From: CAJWOS01 sp964502005
GTDB taxonomy: Bacteria > Myxococcota_A > UBA796 > UBA2385
Length of the DNA stretch: 64,000 nucleotides
Assembly: GCA_964502005.1 (NCBI GenBank)
Contig: CAZCUX010000026.1
Span: 48,415-112,414, forward strand
Direction of reading: 5' to 3'
Shown here one piece after another: positions 34,623-43,291 of this stretch (the stretch's first letter is position 1; every line of letters begins with the position of its first letter). Under the pieces are notes generated by a model. It did no database searches. It was not told the origin of the DNA and saw only the letters and a list, made by a program, of their open reading frames with translations. The translations under genes and the position numbers were made by a program.

Positions 34623-36023
34623 ATGGACAAACGACGCAAGCTTCGCCGTTACGAGCGCAAGGACTACACGCAGCTCGTCGACTTTCCGGTCGAAATCGTC
34701 GGCCGGGACGGTCTTGTGCGTAGCTATTCCTTCGATGAGTCCGTGCGCCTGTACCAACGACGCATCGCGAGCGCGCAAGCGCGCTACCTCGACGGCGAGG
34801 TCATCGATGCCGAGGTGGTGCACTGTCGCCAACGAATCGGCCAACTGCGGCGCTCTTATTTTGCACGGTACGGTTGGAGCGCGTTGCGGGTCGGCGACCG
34901 ACCGGGACTGTTGGCCGGGGAGTTTGCAGCAGATGTGTCCGCATTTTTGCGTGGGGTGTTGGCGGATACCGTTGCAGCGGGCGAAGGCGCGGAGAAGGTG
35001 AGCTTTGCGCTGGTGGAAGACGAGGAGTACCACCAGCTCTACTTTGTGCGTCGTGAGGATGCGCCGGATGCCGAGCCTTGGCTGCTGTATTTGTTCCGGT
35101 TTGGCATGACGGCAGGATGCCCCGGACGAGATGCGTTCTTCCACAATCTCAAGCTTTTACAAGCCGTTTCGGCCAGCGAAGACTCCGTCGAGCGTCTTCT
35201 TGGGTTTCATCACACGATTGATTGCGGCCTGATTTTGACCGGCCGCGACGCAGACGACGCCGCATTGGAGTCCCCGGCCCAAGATGTCGAGTGGCTCCAT
35301 TTTGATGCCGTCGACGATGACCCGCTCCAGGCGGCTTTTTTGGCGATGCGACGTGGGCGCTTGCCCGACGCGCTTTCGCGGTTTTCGGAGTCTTATGAGG
35401 CCCAGCCGTATCGGCGTGCGGCATATGTAGGCGCGGGCGTCGTCGCAGACCAGCTCGGCGCATTTGAGGCGGCGGAAATGGCTGCGTTGATGGGTGTTCG
35501 CTATTTGCGTGGCGACCCTCTGCTGCTGCATCACCTCGCTTTGGTGTACCTGCGCACCGCGCGTCCCGCCGCTGCGCGTGCGGCGTTGGATTCGATGGCA
35601 CCACGGGACCAAGCGGTTGGCGCAGCGCGCTTGTTGCGTGGTTTGGTCGACATCCAGGCGGGCCGTTGGGTTTCGGGCGTGCGCCATACGTGGACGGCCG
35701 CGCGGCAAGTGGCCGGCGACGACCCTGACCTTGCCGATGCCGCGCGGAGGGTGTTGGCGCCGATGTCGTGGGTCTTGGCGACCGTTGCGGCAGGGGGCGT
35801 CACCGCGTTGCTGCCGTTGCTGTTGTTTGTGGCAGGTCGCTCGTTGCCGCCGTTGGTGCAAGGCATCGCCGCGTTGGGCGGTATCGCAGCGGCGTTGGCC
35901 GCGATTGCCCTGGGAGGACGCGCGATTCGGGCGTTGCTGCGAAAGCCGAGTGGAGTGGGCCTGCGCTTGGCCAATCCGGTGGTGTTTCGCGGAGCAGGCG
36001 GACGCTGGGTGGACGAAACTTAG
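34623..36023 (+). CDS. Hypothetical TPR-like protein with C-terminal membrane helices
   Basis: ATG 34623 has AGGAA four bases upstream; the frame before it is not protein-like. The basic N-terminus (RRKLRRYERKDYTQLVDFPV) is followed by an alpha/beta segment of unknown type (about 15-230). A helical repeat portion (MRRGRLPDALSRFSESYEAQ, YVGAGVVADQLGAFEAAEMA, LVYLRTARPAAARAAL) reads as TPR/SEL1-like. Two hydrophobic helices (WVLATVAAGGVTALLPLLLF and ALGGIAAALAAIALGG) lie near the C-terminus. Length is 466 residues. It overlaps the convergent DUF4340 gene by four bases. Confidence 0.6.
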   Translation: MDKRRKLRRYERKDYTQLVDFPVEIVGRDGLVRSYSFDESVRLYQRRIASAQARYLDGEVIDAEVVHCRQRIGQLRRSYFARYGWSALRVGDRPGLLAGEFAADVSAFLRGVLADTVAAGEGAEKVSFALVEDEEYHQLYFVRREDAPDAEPWLLYLFRFGMTAGCPGRDAFFHNLKLLQAVSASEDSVERLLGFHHTIDCGLILTGRDADDAALESPAQDVEWLHFDAVDDDPLQAAFLAMRRGRLPDALSRFSESYEAQPYRRAAYVGAGVVADQLGAFEAAEMAALMGVRYLRGDPLLLHHLALVYLRTARPAAARAALDSMAPRDQAVGAARLLRGLVDIQAGRWVSGVRHTWTAARQVAGDDPDLADAARRVLAPMSWVLATVAAGGVTALLPLLLFVAGRSLPPLVQGIAALGGIAAALAAIALGGRAIRALLRKPSGVGLRLANPVVFRGAGGRWVDET

Positions 36024-37285
36024 GCGCCGCTGCGAAGCGCGTCGGCGAGCGCCACCAAGGTGCCGTCTGTGACGAGCATCGGCCGGTCTGCGCCGGGTTC
36101 CCGCGCTACCCGTCCGCCCAAGGGCACTGCCTGGAACACCTCGACGCGATGCGGTGTTTCGCCTTGTTGTACTTCGATGATTGCCGTTGGTGGGCCTTCA
36201 GGGGCAGGAAGCTCGCCGCCGCGGAGCGCGCTACCGGTCTCGAGCGCCACCAGAAGCGCGTCGACGCGGGGGTCCGACCAGCCCTCCGTGCTTCGTGTTG
36301 CCGCGACTTGTTCGCCATCCACCTCGATGGTCAGCCCCCGAAGGGATGCAGGCTGAATGGGCAAGACATGGGTGTCGAACCACTGGGCCGGCATTCGGGC
36401 GACGAGGTCGGGGAGGGGAGAGGGCGCCAAGGTCGCTTGTCCCGGCTGGAGCGGGCCAGAAGCGCGCCATTCGACGCCATTGGTCGCGAGCGCCAAGTCG
36501 AAGGTCGCGCCGCTGGATTCGGTAATTCGGACGGTGACGTCGGGTCGGTCGAGGGGTCCTTCGGTATCAAAAAACGTCGCGCCTTCTGCATAACGGGCGG
36601 CGTCTACGAGCGAGGCGATTGCGGTGGCGTCGGCGCGGGTGCGGGGGCCGGGTTCTTCGAGCCACCACTCGCTCGCGGTGCGGACGAAGCGGAGGGAGGT
36701 GGCGTCGGCGCGAAGAATGTCGATGGATTGGAGGTCGGTACGATTGAATGCAATCAGGGCGGGGCTTCGCAAGTCGGCCAGGGAGTCGGGAAGCACGGCG
36801 GAGACGCGGGTTCGGCTGGCGACAACGGGACCGCCCTCCAGGCGAAGGTAGGTGCTCGAGCCGACCGGGGAGTCGTCGCCAAGCTCGATGGGAATGGACT
36901 GCCCGTCTACTGTTTGCAGTGTGACCATTGTGTGCGGTGCGTCGAGGCCCACAGCCGACGCGGGTGTTTCGAGGGGGTTGCCCGTCTCGATTGCCAAGAG
37001 ACCGGAGACGAGCGCGTCGATGCGTGCGGTTTCGGCGGGCGCGGAAACCGGCGACGACCAACGCCAAATGCCGTCAACCTTGTTGATTTGGCACTGGGAT
37101 TCGCCCTGCACCACAGTGAGGCTAACTACGGATTCGGGGCCGAGGTCGGGGAGCGCGCGGGTCCAGACGCGGCCGCGGGTGTCATCGGGCGGCGGAGGAT
37201 CGAGCCAGACCACACCGAGTACAAGGGCGGAAAGTACGGCAGACAGCCCGACAAGGAGACGGCTTTGTTGATTTTCGAGACCCAT
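36020..37285 (-). CDS. DUF4340-type membrane-anchored protein
   Basis: One N-terminal transmembrane helix (LLVGLSAVLSALVLGVVWL) is followed by a long periplasmic part of repeated beta-rich modules. Segments such as VSLTVVQGESQCQINKVDG-IW, VTLQTVDGQSIPIELGD and DILRADATSLRFVRTASEWW have the signature layout of DUF4340 proteins. Those often accompany Gld/ABC-type gliding transporters or occur alone in Myxococcota. No transporter gene is adjacent. GAGG lies five bases before ATG 37285. Length is 421 residues. Confidence 0.75.
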   Translation of the reverse strand: MGLENQQSRLLVGLSAVLSALVLGVVWLDPPPPDDTRGRVWTRALPDLGPESVVSLTVVQGESQCQINKVDGIWRWSSPVSAPAETARIDALVSGLLAIETGNPLETPASAVGLDAPHTMVTLQTVDGQSIPIELGDDSPVGSSTYLRLEGGPVVASRTRVSAVLPDSLADLRSPALIAFNRTDLQSIDILRADATSLRFVRTASEWWLEEPGPRTRADATAIASLVDAARYAEGATFFDTEGPLDRPDVTVRITESSGATFDLALATNGVEWRASGPLQPGQATLAPSPLPDLVARMPAQWFDTHVLPIQPASLRGLTIEVDGEQVAATRSTEGWSDPRVDALLVALETGSALRGGELPAPEGPPTAIIEVQQGETPHRVEVFQAVPLGGRVAREPGADRPMLVTDGTLVALADALRSGA

Positions 37286-37440
37286 TGTGACCTCTGCGAG
37301 CGGAAACGCCCGTCGGTGACCGGCGCTTTGTTAGTCGCATCTTTCGAATCGGCTACCCCCAAGCGGCAGAGACCCGCGCGTGGCCGGTTGACGATTGGTC
37401 CTGTGCGTTTATCCTCCCGGCCCACGAACCAAGGTGTCCC

Positions 37441-38106
37441 ATGAGCGACGAAACCACCGAAAACATCGAACAAACCGAAGCAACCGAATCCACCGAAACC
37501 GGTGCGCCCGAAGAGGAAGCCGCGCCGGAGGAAGGGGAAGACGGCGTCTCTCTTTCCGAAGAAAATGAGCTGGACGACAACGTTGTCGAGTTTGTCGACG
37601 AGTCTTCGGTGGCGGAGATTCGACGGCTCGAAGCGGTCGTCGAAGAGCTGCAAGGCCGCCTTCGCGCGGTCAGCGCGGCTTACCAAAAACAGCAAGGTGA
37701 GATCGCAGCAACGCGCGACCGCCTCGAGCGCCAAGCCGCCGTCAAAGAAGAGCTTCGCCGCGGCGAGGTTGTGGGTGGCTTGTTTGAGCCGGTGGAAAAC
37801 TTGCGGCGGTCGATTGATGCGGCCCGAAAGGGCGCGTCTACGGAAGATACCGTGATGGGCCTGGAGCTGATTCTCAAGGCCTTCATGCAAGGCTTTGAGA
37901 AGTTGGGCCTCGAAGAAGTGCCGGGCAAGGGCGCTCCGTTCGACCCCAACATTCATGAGGCGCTCACCGCAATCCCCGTACCCGACCCCTCCCTTGACCA
38001 AGTGGTCATGGATGTATTCAGTGTGGGGTACCGCATCGGAAGTCGTCTGATTGCTCCGGCCAAGGTGATTGTGGGCGCCTACCAGGAGCCGGCGGGCGAA
38101 GCATGA
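37441..38106 (+). CDS. grpE: Nucleotide exchange factor GrpE
   Basis: GrpE releases ADP from DnaK. An acidic disordered N-terminus (about 1-55) precedes the long dimerising helix (EIRRLEAVVEELQGRLRAVS onward). The beta-domain follows, with GLEEVPGKGAPFDPNIHEAL and ending VVMDVFSVGYRIGSRLIAPA, matching the GrpE signature. Length 221. The stop overlaps the start of trmL (ATGA, 38103-38106). No dnaK or dnaJ is in the window. Confidence 0.92.
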   Translation: MSDETTENIEQTEATESTETGAPEEEAAPEEGEDGVSLSEENELDDNVVEFVDESSVAEIRRLEAVVEELQGRLRAVSAAYQKQQGEIAATRDRLERQAAVKEELRRGEVVGGLFEPVENLRRSIDAARKGASTEDTVMGLELILKAFMQGFEKLGLEEVPGKGAPFDPNIHEALTAIPVPDPSLDQVVMDVFSVGYRIGSRLIAPAKVIVGAYQEPAGEA

Positions 38107-38576
38107 GCGGCCAGGAACCTCGGTTCCATATCGTATTGCTTCATCCCGAGATTGGTCCCAATGCGGGAAACGCTGGTCGTCTCGCATTGGGCGTGGGCGC
38201 GCGTCTGCATCTTGTGCATCCCCTTGGATTTCAGACAGACGAAAAAGCCGTCCGCCGCGCGGGCCTGGATTATTGGCGTCACGTCGATGTGGTCGAGCAT
38301 GCCGACGAAGAGAGCTTTTTCGCGTGGCTCGGCGACCGGCCCATCCACTTGTTTAGCAGTCATGGCACGCGTGCTTATACCCATTGTCCATTTGCACGGG
38401 GCGATGTACTGCTATTTGGTCGAGAAAGCGTCGGACTTCCTGAGTCCTTGATTCAAAAATACGGTGCGTGGCGGATTCCCATGGATTCTTCCATTCGCAG
38501 CCTAAACCTGTCCAACGCAATTGCTGTCATTTCTTATTCTGCGTTGGCGCGGATTGAACCGGGCTTGTTCGAGTAG
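38103..38576 (+). CDS. trmL: tRNA (cytidine(34)-2'-O)-methyltransferase
   Basis: A SPOUT-fold methyltransferase of 157 residues that modifies the wobble base of tRNA-Leu isoacceptors. Motifs are HPEIGPNAGNAGRLALG at the N-terminus, LLFGRESVGLPESL (SAM-binding knot loop) and IPMDSSIRSLNLSNAIAV (knot, with the conserved RSLNLS). Its likely target in other bacteria includes tRNA-Leu(CAA), which is encoded elsewhere in this window. It is translationally coupled to grpE. Confidence 0.93.
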   Translation: MSGQEPRFHIVLLHPEIGPNAGNAGRLALGVGARLHLVHPLGFQTDEKAVRRAGLDYWRHVDVVEHADEESFFAWLGDRPIHLFSSHGTRAYTHCPFARGDVLLFGRESVGLPESLIQKYGAWRIPMDSSIRSLNLSNAIAVISYSALARIEPGLFE

Positions 38577-38593
38577 TCCGCGGAGCACAGGTC

Positions 38594-39691
38594 ATGCTGA
38601 AGTCTGGAACAGCGCCTACCCATGGGGACGGCGCGTCGATGTTTGCGGTCGTGCTTGCGGGAGGTCGCGGGACGCGCTTTTGGCCGCTGTCCCGGCGCGC
38701 ATGTCCCAAGCAATGCACGGCCTTGACCGGCGAGCAGACGATGGTGCAAGCGACGGTCGCGCGCTTGGTCCCGCTGATTCCGCCGGAGAACATCATTGTG
38801 ATGACCGGTCCAGATATGGCGGACCTCTTGCGCGCGCAGCTCGCGCACTTGCCATCGCACAACATCATGGTCGAGCCGTCACCCCGCAACACAGCGCCTT
38901 GCATCGCGCTCGCCGCCACCGAAATCGCGCGGCGTGCAAGTGGAAGAGCCGTCATGGTGGTGGTGCCCGCCGACCATCACATCGCGGACCCAAGCGCGCT
39001 CCGGTCGGTCCTCGCCGCAGCCGCCGATGCCGCTACCACCACCAACGCCTTGATTACGGTCGGAATCCGACCTCGTTATCCGGAATCTGGTTTCGGGTAT
39101 TTGGCGACAGGTGTTCCAATGGGCACGTGGGGCGGCTATCTGTTTCAGATGGTGGACCGCTTTACGGAAAAGCCCGCGGTCGAAACGGCGAGAAAGTGGA
39201 TTGCAGACGGCACCCATTTGTGGAACGCAGGCATGTTTGTTTTCACGGTGGATGCCCTCCGCGACGCAATTCGCGAGCACCTGCCGTGCACGGCCATGGC
39301 GATGATTGAGCTGTCGCGGGATCCCGGTCAGCTAGAACGGCTGTGGACAAGCATGGAGGCTACGAGCATCGACTACGGCATCATGGAAAAGTCCCGCCAC
39401 ATTTTGACGGTGTCCGCCGACCTTGGCTGGTCGGACATCGGTGCTTGGCCTGCGTTGTCGGAAGTCCTCCCGGTTGTAGAAGGCGGTCACGGGGTATCGC
39501 GGCAGGTGATTTCGGTGGAATCTCGTGATTGCGTGGTCTACGCGCCCAATAAGACGGTAACCCTCGTCGGTTTGGAGGGTTGTGTGGTGGTCGACACGCC
39601 GGATGCCATCCTGGTGATGTCTCGCGAAAGAGCAGCCGAGATGCGTACGTTGCTCGCACGTCTCGACGAAGAAGCACCGGAATTGACCTGA
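38594..39691 (+). CDS. Mannose-1-phosphate guanylyltransferase
   Basis: The enzyme makes GDP-mannose from GTP and mannose-1-phosphate. The nucleotidyltransferase signature is AVVLAGGRGTRFWPLSR, followed by EPSPRNTAPCIALAA, VVPADHHI, HLWNAGMFVF and SIDYGIMEKS. The isomerase domain of bifunctional ManC is absent (365 residues). ATG 38594 has GGAG eight bases upstream; the in-frame ATG at 38639 is an alternative. With the GDP-mannose dehydratase 550 bases downstream it forms a nucleotide-sugar pathway. Confidence 0.92.
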   Translation: MLKSGTAPTHGDGASMFAVVLAGGRGTRFWPLSRRACPKQCTALTGEQTMVQATVARLVPLIPPENIIVMTGPDMADLLRAQLAHLPSHNIMVEPSPRNTAPCIALAATEIARRASGRAVMVVVPADHHIADPSALRSVLAAAADAATTTNALITVGIRPRYPESGFGYLATGVPMGTWGGYLFQMVDRFTEKPAVETARKWIADGTHLWNAGMFVFTVDALRDAIREHLPCTAMAMIELSRDPGQLERLWTSMEATSIDYGIMEKSRHILTVSADLGWSDIGAWPALSEVLPVVEGGHGVSRQVISVESRDCVVYAPNKTVTLVGLEGCVVVDTPDAILVMSRERAAEMRTLLARLDEEAPELT

Positions 39692-39765
39692 AACGACAGG
39701 CGTTCGGGGCTTCCGTCTTGCGCGCGGACGGAATAGGCGCACATATTCGTCCGTTTGGAGGTCCG

Positions 39766-40161
39766 ATGTACCGTTTGTTGTTGGCTCTCTTGGTAGTGGG
39801 TTCGTCGGCCTGCGCGCCCAAGACCCTCGACTTTGAAGTAGAACAAGCGGGGTGCGAAAATCTGGACGCTTCTGCGTGGCCCGAATCTACGTTGGAGCAA
39901 ACGCAAGACGGCGCCGACCTCATCTTTTACCGCGATTGGGTCGAGCAGCCGTCCTCGGCAATCTTTGCGCCCGAGTTTGAGCAAAACGGTGGGGACGTCA
40001 CCATTCGCGAATATTGGCAAGACGACGGAACCGAATCCCTGACCACTTGCTTCCGACCCACAGTGGTGCTCAAGTCGCCGGAAAAGTCCAAGTTCGTGTT
40101 GTTTTGGTATGTAGGCGACGAGTCGGTTCCGTTCGACAATATCCAAGTGGAAATCGACTGA
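39766..40161 (+). CDS. Small putative lipoprotein
   Basis: ATG 39766 has GGAGG four bases upstream and encodes a lipobox signal (LLALLVVGSSAC, Cys about residue 16). The mature 115 residues are acidic, with two Cys (AGCENLD, LTTCFRP), and are probably a small beta-sandwich. No family is recognised. It sits between the guanylyltransferase and GDP-mannose dehydratase genes on the same strand. Confidence 0.6.
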   Translation: MYRLLLALLVVGSSACAPKTLDFEVEQAGCENLDASAWPESTLEQTQDGADLIFYRDWVEQPSSAIFAPEFEQNGGDVTIREYWQDDGTESLTTCFRPTVVLKSPEKSKFVLFWYVGDESVPFDNIQVEID

Positions 40162-40241
40162 GGTTATAAGCGGCGGCCTTTCGGGGCACGCGTTGGGTGC
40201 TTTGACTCGAACGGCGGCGCAGCGCGGCCGGGACGTGTGGA

Positions 40242-41201
40242 TTGCGGACAGCGTTGGTCACCGGCATTACCGGTCAAGATGGCAGCTTCCTCGCCGAACA
40301 ACTGCTCGCGGAAGGCTGGCGCGTTGTCGGCGTGATGCGTCGGAGTGCGTCGCCCAACCTTTGGCGTTTGCGACATTTGCGCGGCCCATTGGTGCTCGAA
40401 CACGGCGACCTTTTGGATATGGGCTCCCTCGCGCGTTTGTTGGTTCGGTACAAACCCGAACATGTCTACAATCTCGCCGCCCAGTCCTTCGTACCAACAT
40501 CCTGGGAACAGCCCGTGCTCACGGGCGAAGTGACCGCGCTCGGCTGCGCGCGCCTCCTGGAAGCCATTCGCCTTGTACGGCCCGAGGCGCGTTTTTACCA
40601 AGCGGGCAGCTCGGAGATGTTTGGGAGTGCGGGCGGCGACCTCCAAGGGCCATCGACCCCTTTTCATCCCCGGTCGCCGTACGGAGTCGCAAAAGCCTAC
40701 GCCCACCACCTCACCGTCAACTACCGGGAGAGCTATGGCTTGTTTGCGGTGGGCGGCATCTTGTTCAACCACGAGTCGGAGCGCAGGGGCGAAGAGTTTG
40801 TCACACGCAAAATTTCGCTTGCGGTGGCGCGTATCCACAAAGGCTATCAGCAATCCCTTCGCCTCGGACGCATGGATGTTCGCCGCGATTGGGGCTTTGC
40901 AGGCGACTACACCCGCGCCATTCACGCGATGTTGTGCGCCGACCAGCCTGAAGATTACGTTGTCGCGACCGGCGAATGTTTTAGCGTCGAAGACTTCTGT
41001 GCGCGTGCATTTGCTTGTGTGGGGCGCGACTGGCGCGATTTCGTCGAGCACGACCCGGAGCTTCTGCGCCCTGCCGAAATCGTGTCATTGCGGGGCGATG
41101 CGAGCCTCGCCCGGCAACGCCTCGGCTGGAAGCCGGCGGTTACCTTCGACCAACTGGTAGAACGTATGGTGCGGCACGACATCGACCATTGCACGGCCTA
41201 A
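40242..41201 (+). CDS. gmd: GDP-mannose 4,6-dehydratase
   Basis: A short-chain dehydrogenase/reductase that converts GDP-mannose to GDP-4-keto-6-deoxymannose, precursor of GDP-fucose, GDP-rhamnose or GDP-perosamine. The NADP-binding motif is TGITGQDGSF (residues 7-16). The catalytic region has YQAGSSEMFG (Ser/Glu 124-125) and YGVAKAYAHH (Tyr 147, Lys 151), followed by LFNHESERRGEEFVTRKI and RDWGFAGDYTRAI, all characteristic of Gmd. The start is TTG 40242 with a weak ribosome site. Length 319. The next enzyme of the pathway is not in this window. Confidence 0.92.
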   Translation: MRTALVTGITGQDGSFLAEQLLAEGWRVVGVMRRSASPNLWRLRHLRGPLVLEHGDLLDMGSLARLLVRYKPEHVYNLAAQSFVPTSWEQPVLTGEVTALGCARLLEAIRLVRPEARFYQAGSSEMFGSAGGDLQGPSTPFHPRSPYGVAKAYAHHLTVNYRESYGLFAVGGILFNHESERRGEEFVTRKISLAVARIHKGYQQSLRLGRMDVRRDWGFAGDYTRAIHAMLCADQPEDYVVATGECFSVEDFCARAFACVGRDWRDFVEHDPELLRPAEIVSLRGDASLARQRLGWKPAVTFDQLVERMVRHDIDHCTA

Positions 41202-41227
41202 ATCGCGCGCTGGATGATGGTTGGCAC

Positions 41228-41253
41228 AAAAACGAGCGCCCTGGTGTTGGCGC
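41228..41253 (-). terminator. Terminator of the minus-strand lipoprotein gene
   Basis: On the minus strand GCGCC, an eight-base loop and GGCGC form a short stem followed by TCG and five T (41232-41228). It lies about 35 bases after the stop of the gene at 41287. Confidence 0.5.
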
Positions 41254-41286
41254 GCGTTCCCCGTTCGTGTGCTGCGAAGGGTGGGT

Positions 41287-41853
41287 TCAGTCTTCTCGGA
41301 CGTCCATGACGCCGTCGCCGTCGATATCGCTGCCCGTTTTGACTACGTTTCCGGCATCGTCGAGGTATTCCCAGAAGTCAATCTTGTCGTCGCCGTTGGT
41401 GTCGCGTTCTTTGCGACGCACGCGGCCTTGCTCGTAGGTCTTGAAGAGGTCGAACTTGCCGTCGTTGTTGGTATCGATCTCACTCGTGACCCGGCGTCCG
41501 CCCTGGTAGTAATCGACCCAGTCGACCCGACCGTCGAAGTCGCCGTCCATCTCTTCTTTTTCGATAACGCCCGTAAGGTCGAACCAAGTACGAACGTCGA
41601 TGCTGCCGTCCCAGTTGAGGTCGACGTCCTTCCGCACCAAAGAACGCGCTGCGTCGGTGCGTTCGCGGTAGAAGTTGAAGATGTCGGGCTTGCCATCTTT
41701 ATTGAGGTCGATGGCTTGCTTGGTGAGTCCATCGGCATCGACAGTCTCGCCCATGATACCGGCAGTGTTGTCGACCTCATCGGACTTCCCGCCACATGCG
41801 GTAGCGCCTATCAAAGCGCACAATCCGAAAAGTCGGTGGAACGGAGCTGTCAT
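41287..41853 (-). CDS. Lipoprotein with dockerin/EF-hand-like Asp repeats
   Basis: The signal peptide ends LCALIGATAC (Cys about residue 20). The mature part is a string of about six calcium-loop-like repeats: DLNKDGKPDIFNFY, DLNWDGSIDVRTWF, DGDFDGRVDWVDYY, DTNNDGKFDLFKTY, DTNGDDKIDFWEYL and DIDGDGVMDV. Each has Asp at positions 1, 3, 5 and 9, as in EF-hand/dockerin loops. It probably binds Ca2+ outside the cytoplasm. Length is 188 residues. It is convergent with gmd. Confidence 0.75.
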   Translation of the reverse strand: MTAPFHRLFGLCALIGATACGGKSDEVDNTAGIMGETVDADGLTKQAIDLNKDGKPDIFNFYRERTDAARSLVRKDVDLNWDGSIDVRTWFDLTGVIEKEEMDGDFDGRVDWVDYYQGGRRVTSEIDTNNDGKFDLFKTYEQGRVRRKERDTNGDDKIDFWEYLDDAGNVVKTGSDIDGDGVMDVRED

Positions 41854-41937
41854 GGGGAGTCCTCCGGGGCAGGCGCCGACCGTTCGCGCGCCATCTCCAT
41901 CCCTTTATTCTATCGGCTGCGAAGGTGCCTTGCGTAG

Positions 41938-41960
41938 TTGACATCGTGTAGTCGTGTCAA
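41938..41960. promoter_or_regulatory. Inverted repeat upstream of the kinase/Ig operon
   Basis: TTGACA (41938-41943) and TGTCAA (41955-41960) are separated by 11 bases, in the gap between a divergent lipoprotein gene and the seven-gene operon beginning at 42101. It may be an operator; TTGACA could also serve as a -35 element, but I see no good -10 at the right distance. Confidence 0.3.
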
Positions 41961-42100
41961 ACATCGTCACAGAACGTGATGGCGCGCCGATTGCTTGGGG
42001 CTGTTCGTCCTGGGTCATCTTCGAGTAGGCTACGTCTGCGAGCAAAGAGATCCGAACCGTCTTGGTCTTGGGGCTCCTATTTTTTCTGAGGATGTGACTT

Positions 42101-43288
42101 TTGTCTACCGACTCTTCCGCATCGTTGGGCCCGACAGCTCCCCACATTTTGATCGTCGACGACGAGCCGGTAATCCTCCAGATTTTGTCGGCTGTCTTTG
42201 AAGGAGAGGGCCACATCATTACCTGCGTCGGTACGGGCACCGAAGCGCTTGAGGTGCTGCAAACAAAAGGTTGCGACCTCCTCATCACCGACAAAAATTT
42301 GCCCGACGTCAACGGAATGGCCCTGCTGCGCGCGTGCAAAGAGCGGGACCCACTCGCCGAAGTTATTGTGATTACCGGCTACGCATCGTTGGATACAGCG
42401 ATTCGCGCGGTAGAGCTCGATGCTTTCGACTACTTGCTCAAGCCGCTCGACAATGTTTTTGATATTCGAAAAAAAGCGCGGCGCGCGCTTGAAAAGCGAT
42501 TCTTGGCACTCGAAAACCGCCGCTTGGTCGAGCGCTTGGCCGTGCGAAACCGCGAATTAGAAGCCGCACTCGAAGAAGCGCGGGGTCTCCAAGCAGAGCT
42601 CATACAGTCGGAAAAGCTCGCGGGCATCGGCACCTTGGCTGCCGGGATTGCCCATGAGGTGTCGAGCCCGCTGTTTGGTATTTTGGGACTCGCAGAAGCG
42701 GTCATCGACGAGAAAGACATCTCTGTCGCCCATGAGCACGCACGAGAGATTGTCGAATATTGCGACAACATCCGGGAAATCGTTCAGGAGTTGTCCGATT
42801 ATAGCCGTACCGGCGACGGACGTATCCTGACGCCGGTGGACCTCGCCCAGTCCGTCGACGATGCGAAGCGATTGGTCGAGCGGTCGCTCGCGCCGCGGGG
42901 GGTGCAGTTTGTGGTATCGCAAGGTACGGAAAATTGGGTTCGTGCGCGTCCAAATGAGCTTCAACAGGTGTTCGTAAATCTGCTGAAGAATGCCGCGGAG
43001 GCCGTGTCGGAGAGCGGGGGAGGGACCGTACGGGTTCGCGTATCGCGGGAGGGCGCGCTCGCGGTCGCGGTGGTGGAGGACAGTGGGCCGGGCATTCCCG
43101 AAGCCCAGGTCGGGATGCTGTTTGACCCCTTCTACACCACCAAGCCTCCCGGAAAAGGCACGGGGCTCGGGCTCAACGTCGTCTACCGCATTGTGACCAA
43201 GTACCAAGGCGGCATTTCGGCGTCGTCAGGTGGGGAGCTGGGCGGGGCAGTTTTCCGCGTGTGGTTCCCTGCTGCATCCGAAGGCTGA
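42101..43288 (+). CDS. Hybrid receiver-histidine kinase (cytoplasmic)
   Basis: An N-terminal receiver (about 14-130) has a complete acidic pocket (ILIVDDEP), phospho-acceptor Asp 64 (ITDKNLPD), Thr 92 and Lys 114. A helical linker leads to the kinase core, with His 185 in GIAHEVSSPLFGILG. The ATPase has intact boxes: VFVNLLKNAAEA (N), VVEDSGPGIPEA (G1) and FYTTKPPGKGTGLGL (F/G2). No transmembrane segment. The receiver-first order suggests the kinase is controlled by phosphoryl input. TTG 42101 has GAGGA upstream. First gene of a seven-gene operon; the next gene starts three bases after its stop. Confidence 0.88.
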   Translation: MSTDSSASLGPTAPHILIVDDEPVILQILSAVFEGEGHIITCVGTGTEALEVLQTKGCDLLITDKNLPDVNGMALLRACKERDPLAEVIVITGYASLDTAIRAVELDAFDYLLKPLDNVFDIRKKARRALEKRFLALENRRLVERLAVRNRELEAALEEARGLQAELIQSEKLAGIGTLAAGIAHEVSSPLFGILGLAEAVIDEKDISVAHEHAREIVEYCDNIREIVQELSDYSRTGDGRILTPVDLAQSVDDAKRLVERSLAPRGVQFVVSQGTENWVRARPNELQQVFVNLLKNAAEAVSESGGGTVRVRVSREGALAVAVVEDSGPGIPEAQVGMLFDPFYTTKPPGKGTGLGLNVVYRIVTKYQGGISASSGGELGGAVFRVWFPAASEG

Positions 43289-43291
43289 CCG

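Noticed and set aside
38639..39691. Shorter start for the mannose-1-phosphate guanylyltransferase
   Set aside because: ATG 38639 lacks a well-spaced ribosome site, whereas 38594 has GGAG eight bases upstream; kept only as an alternative.
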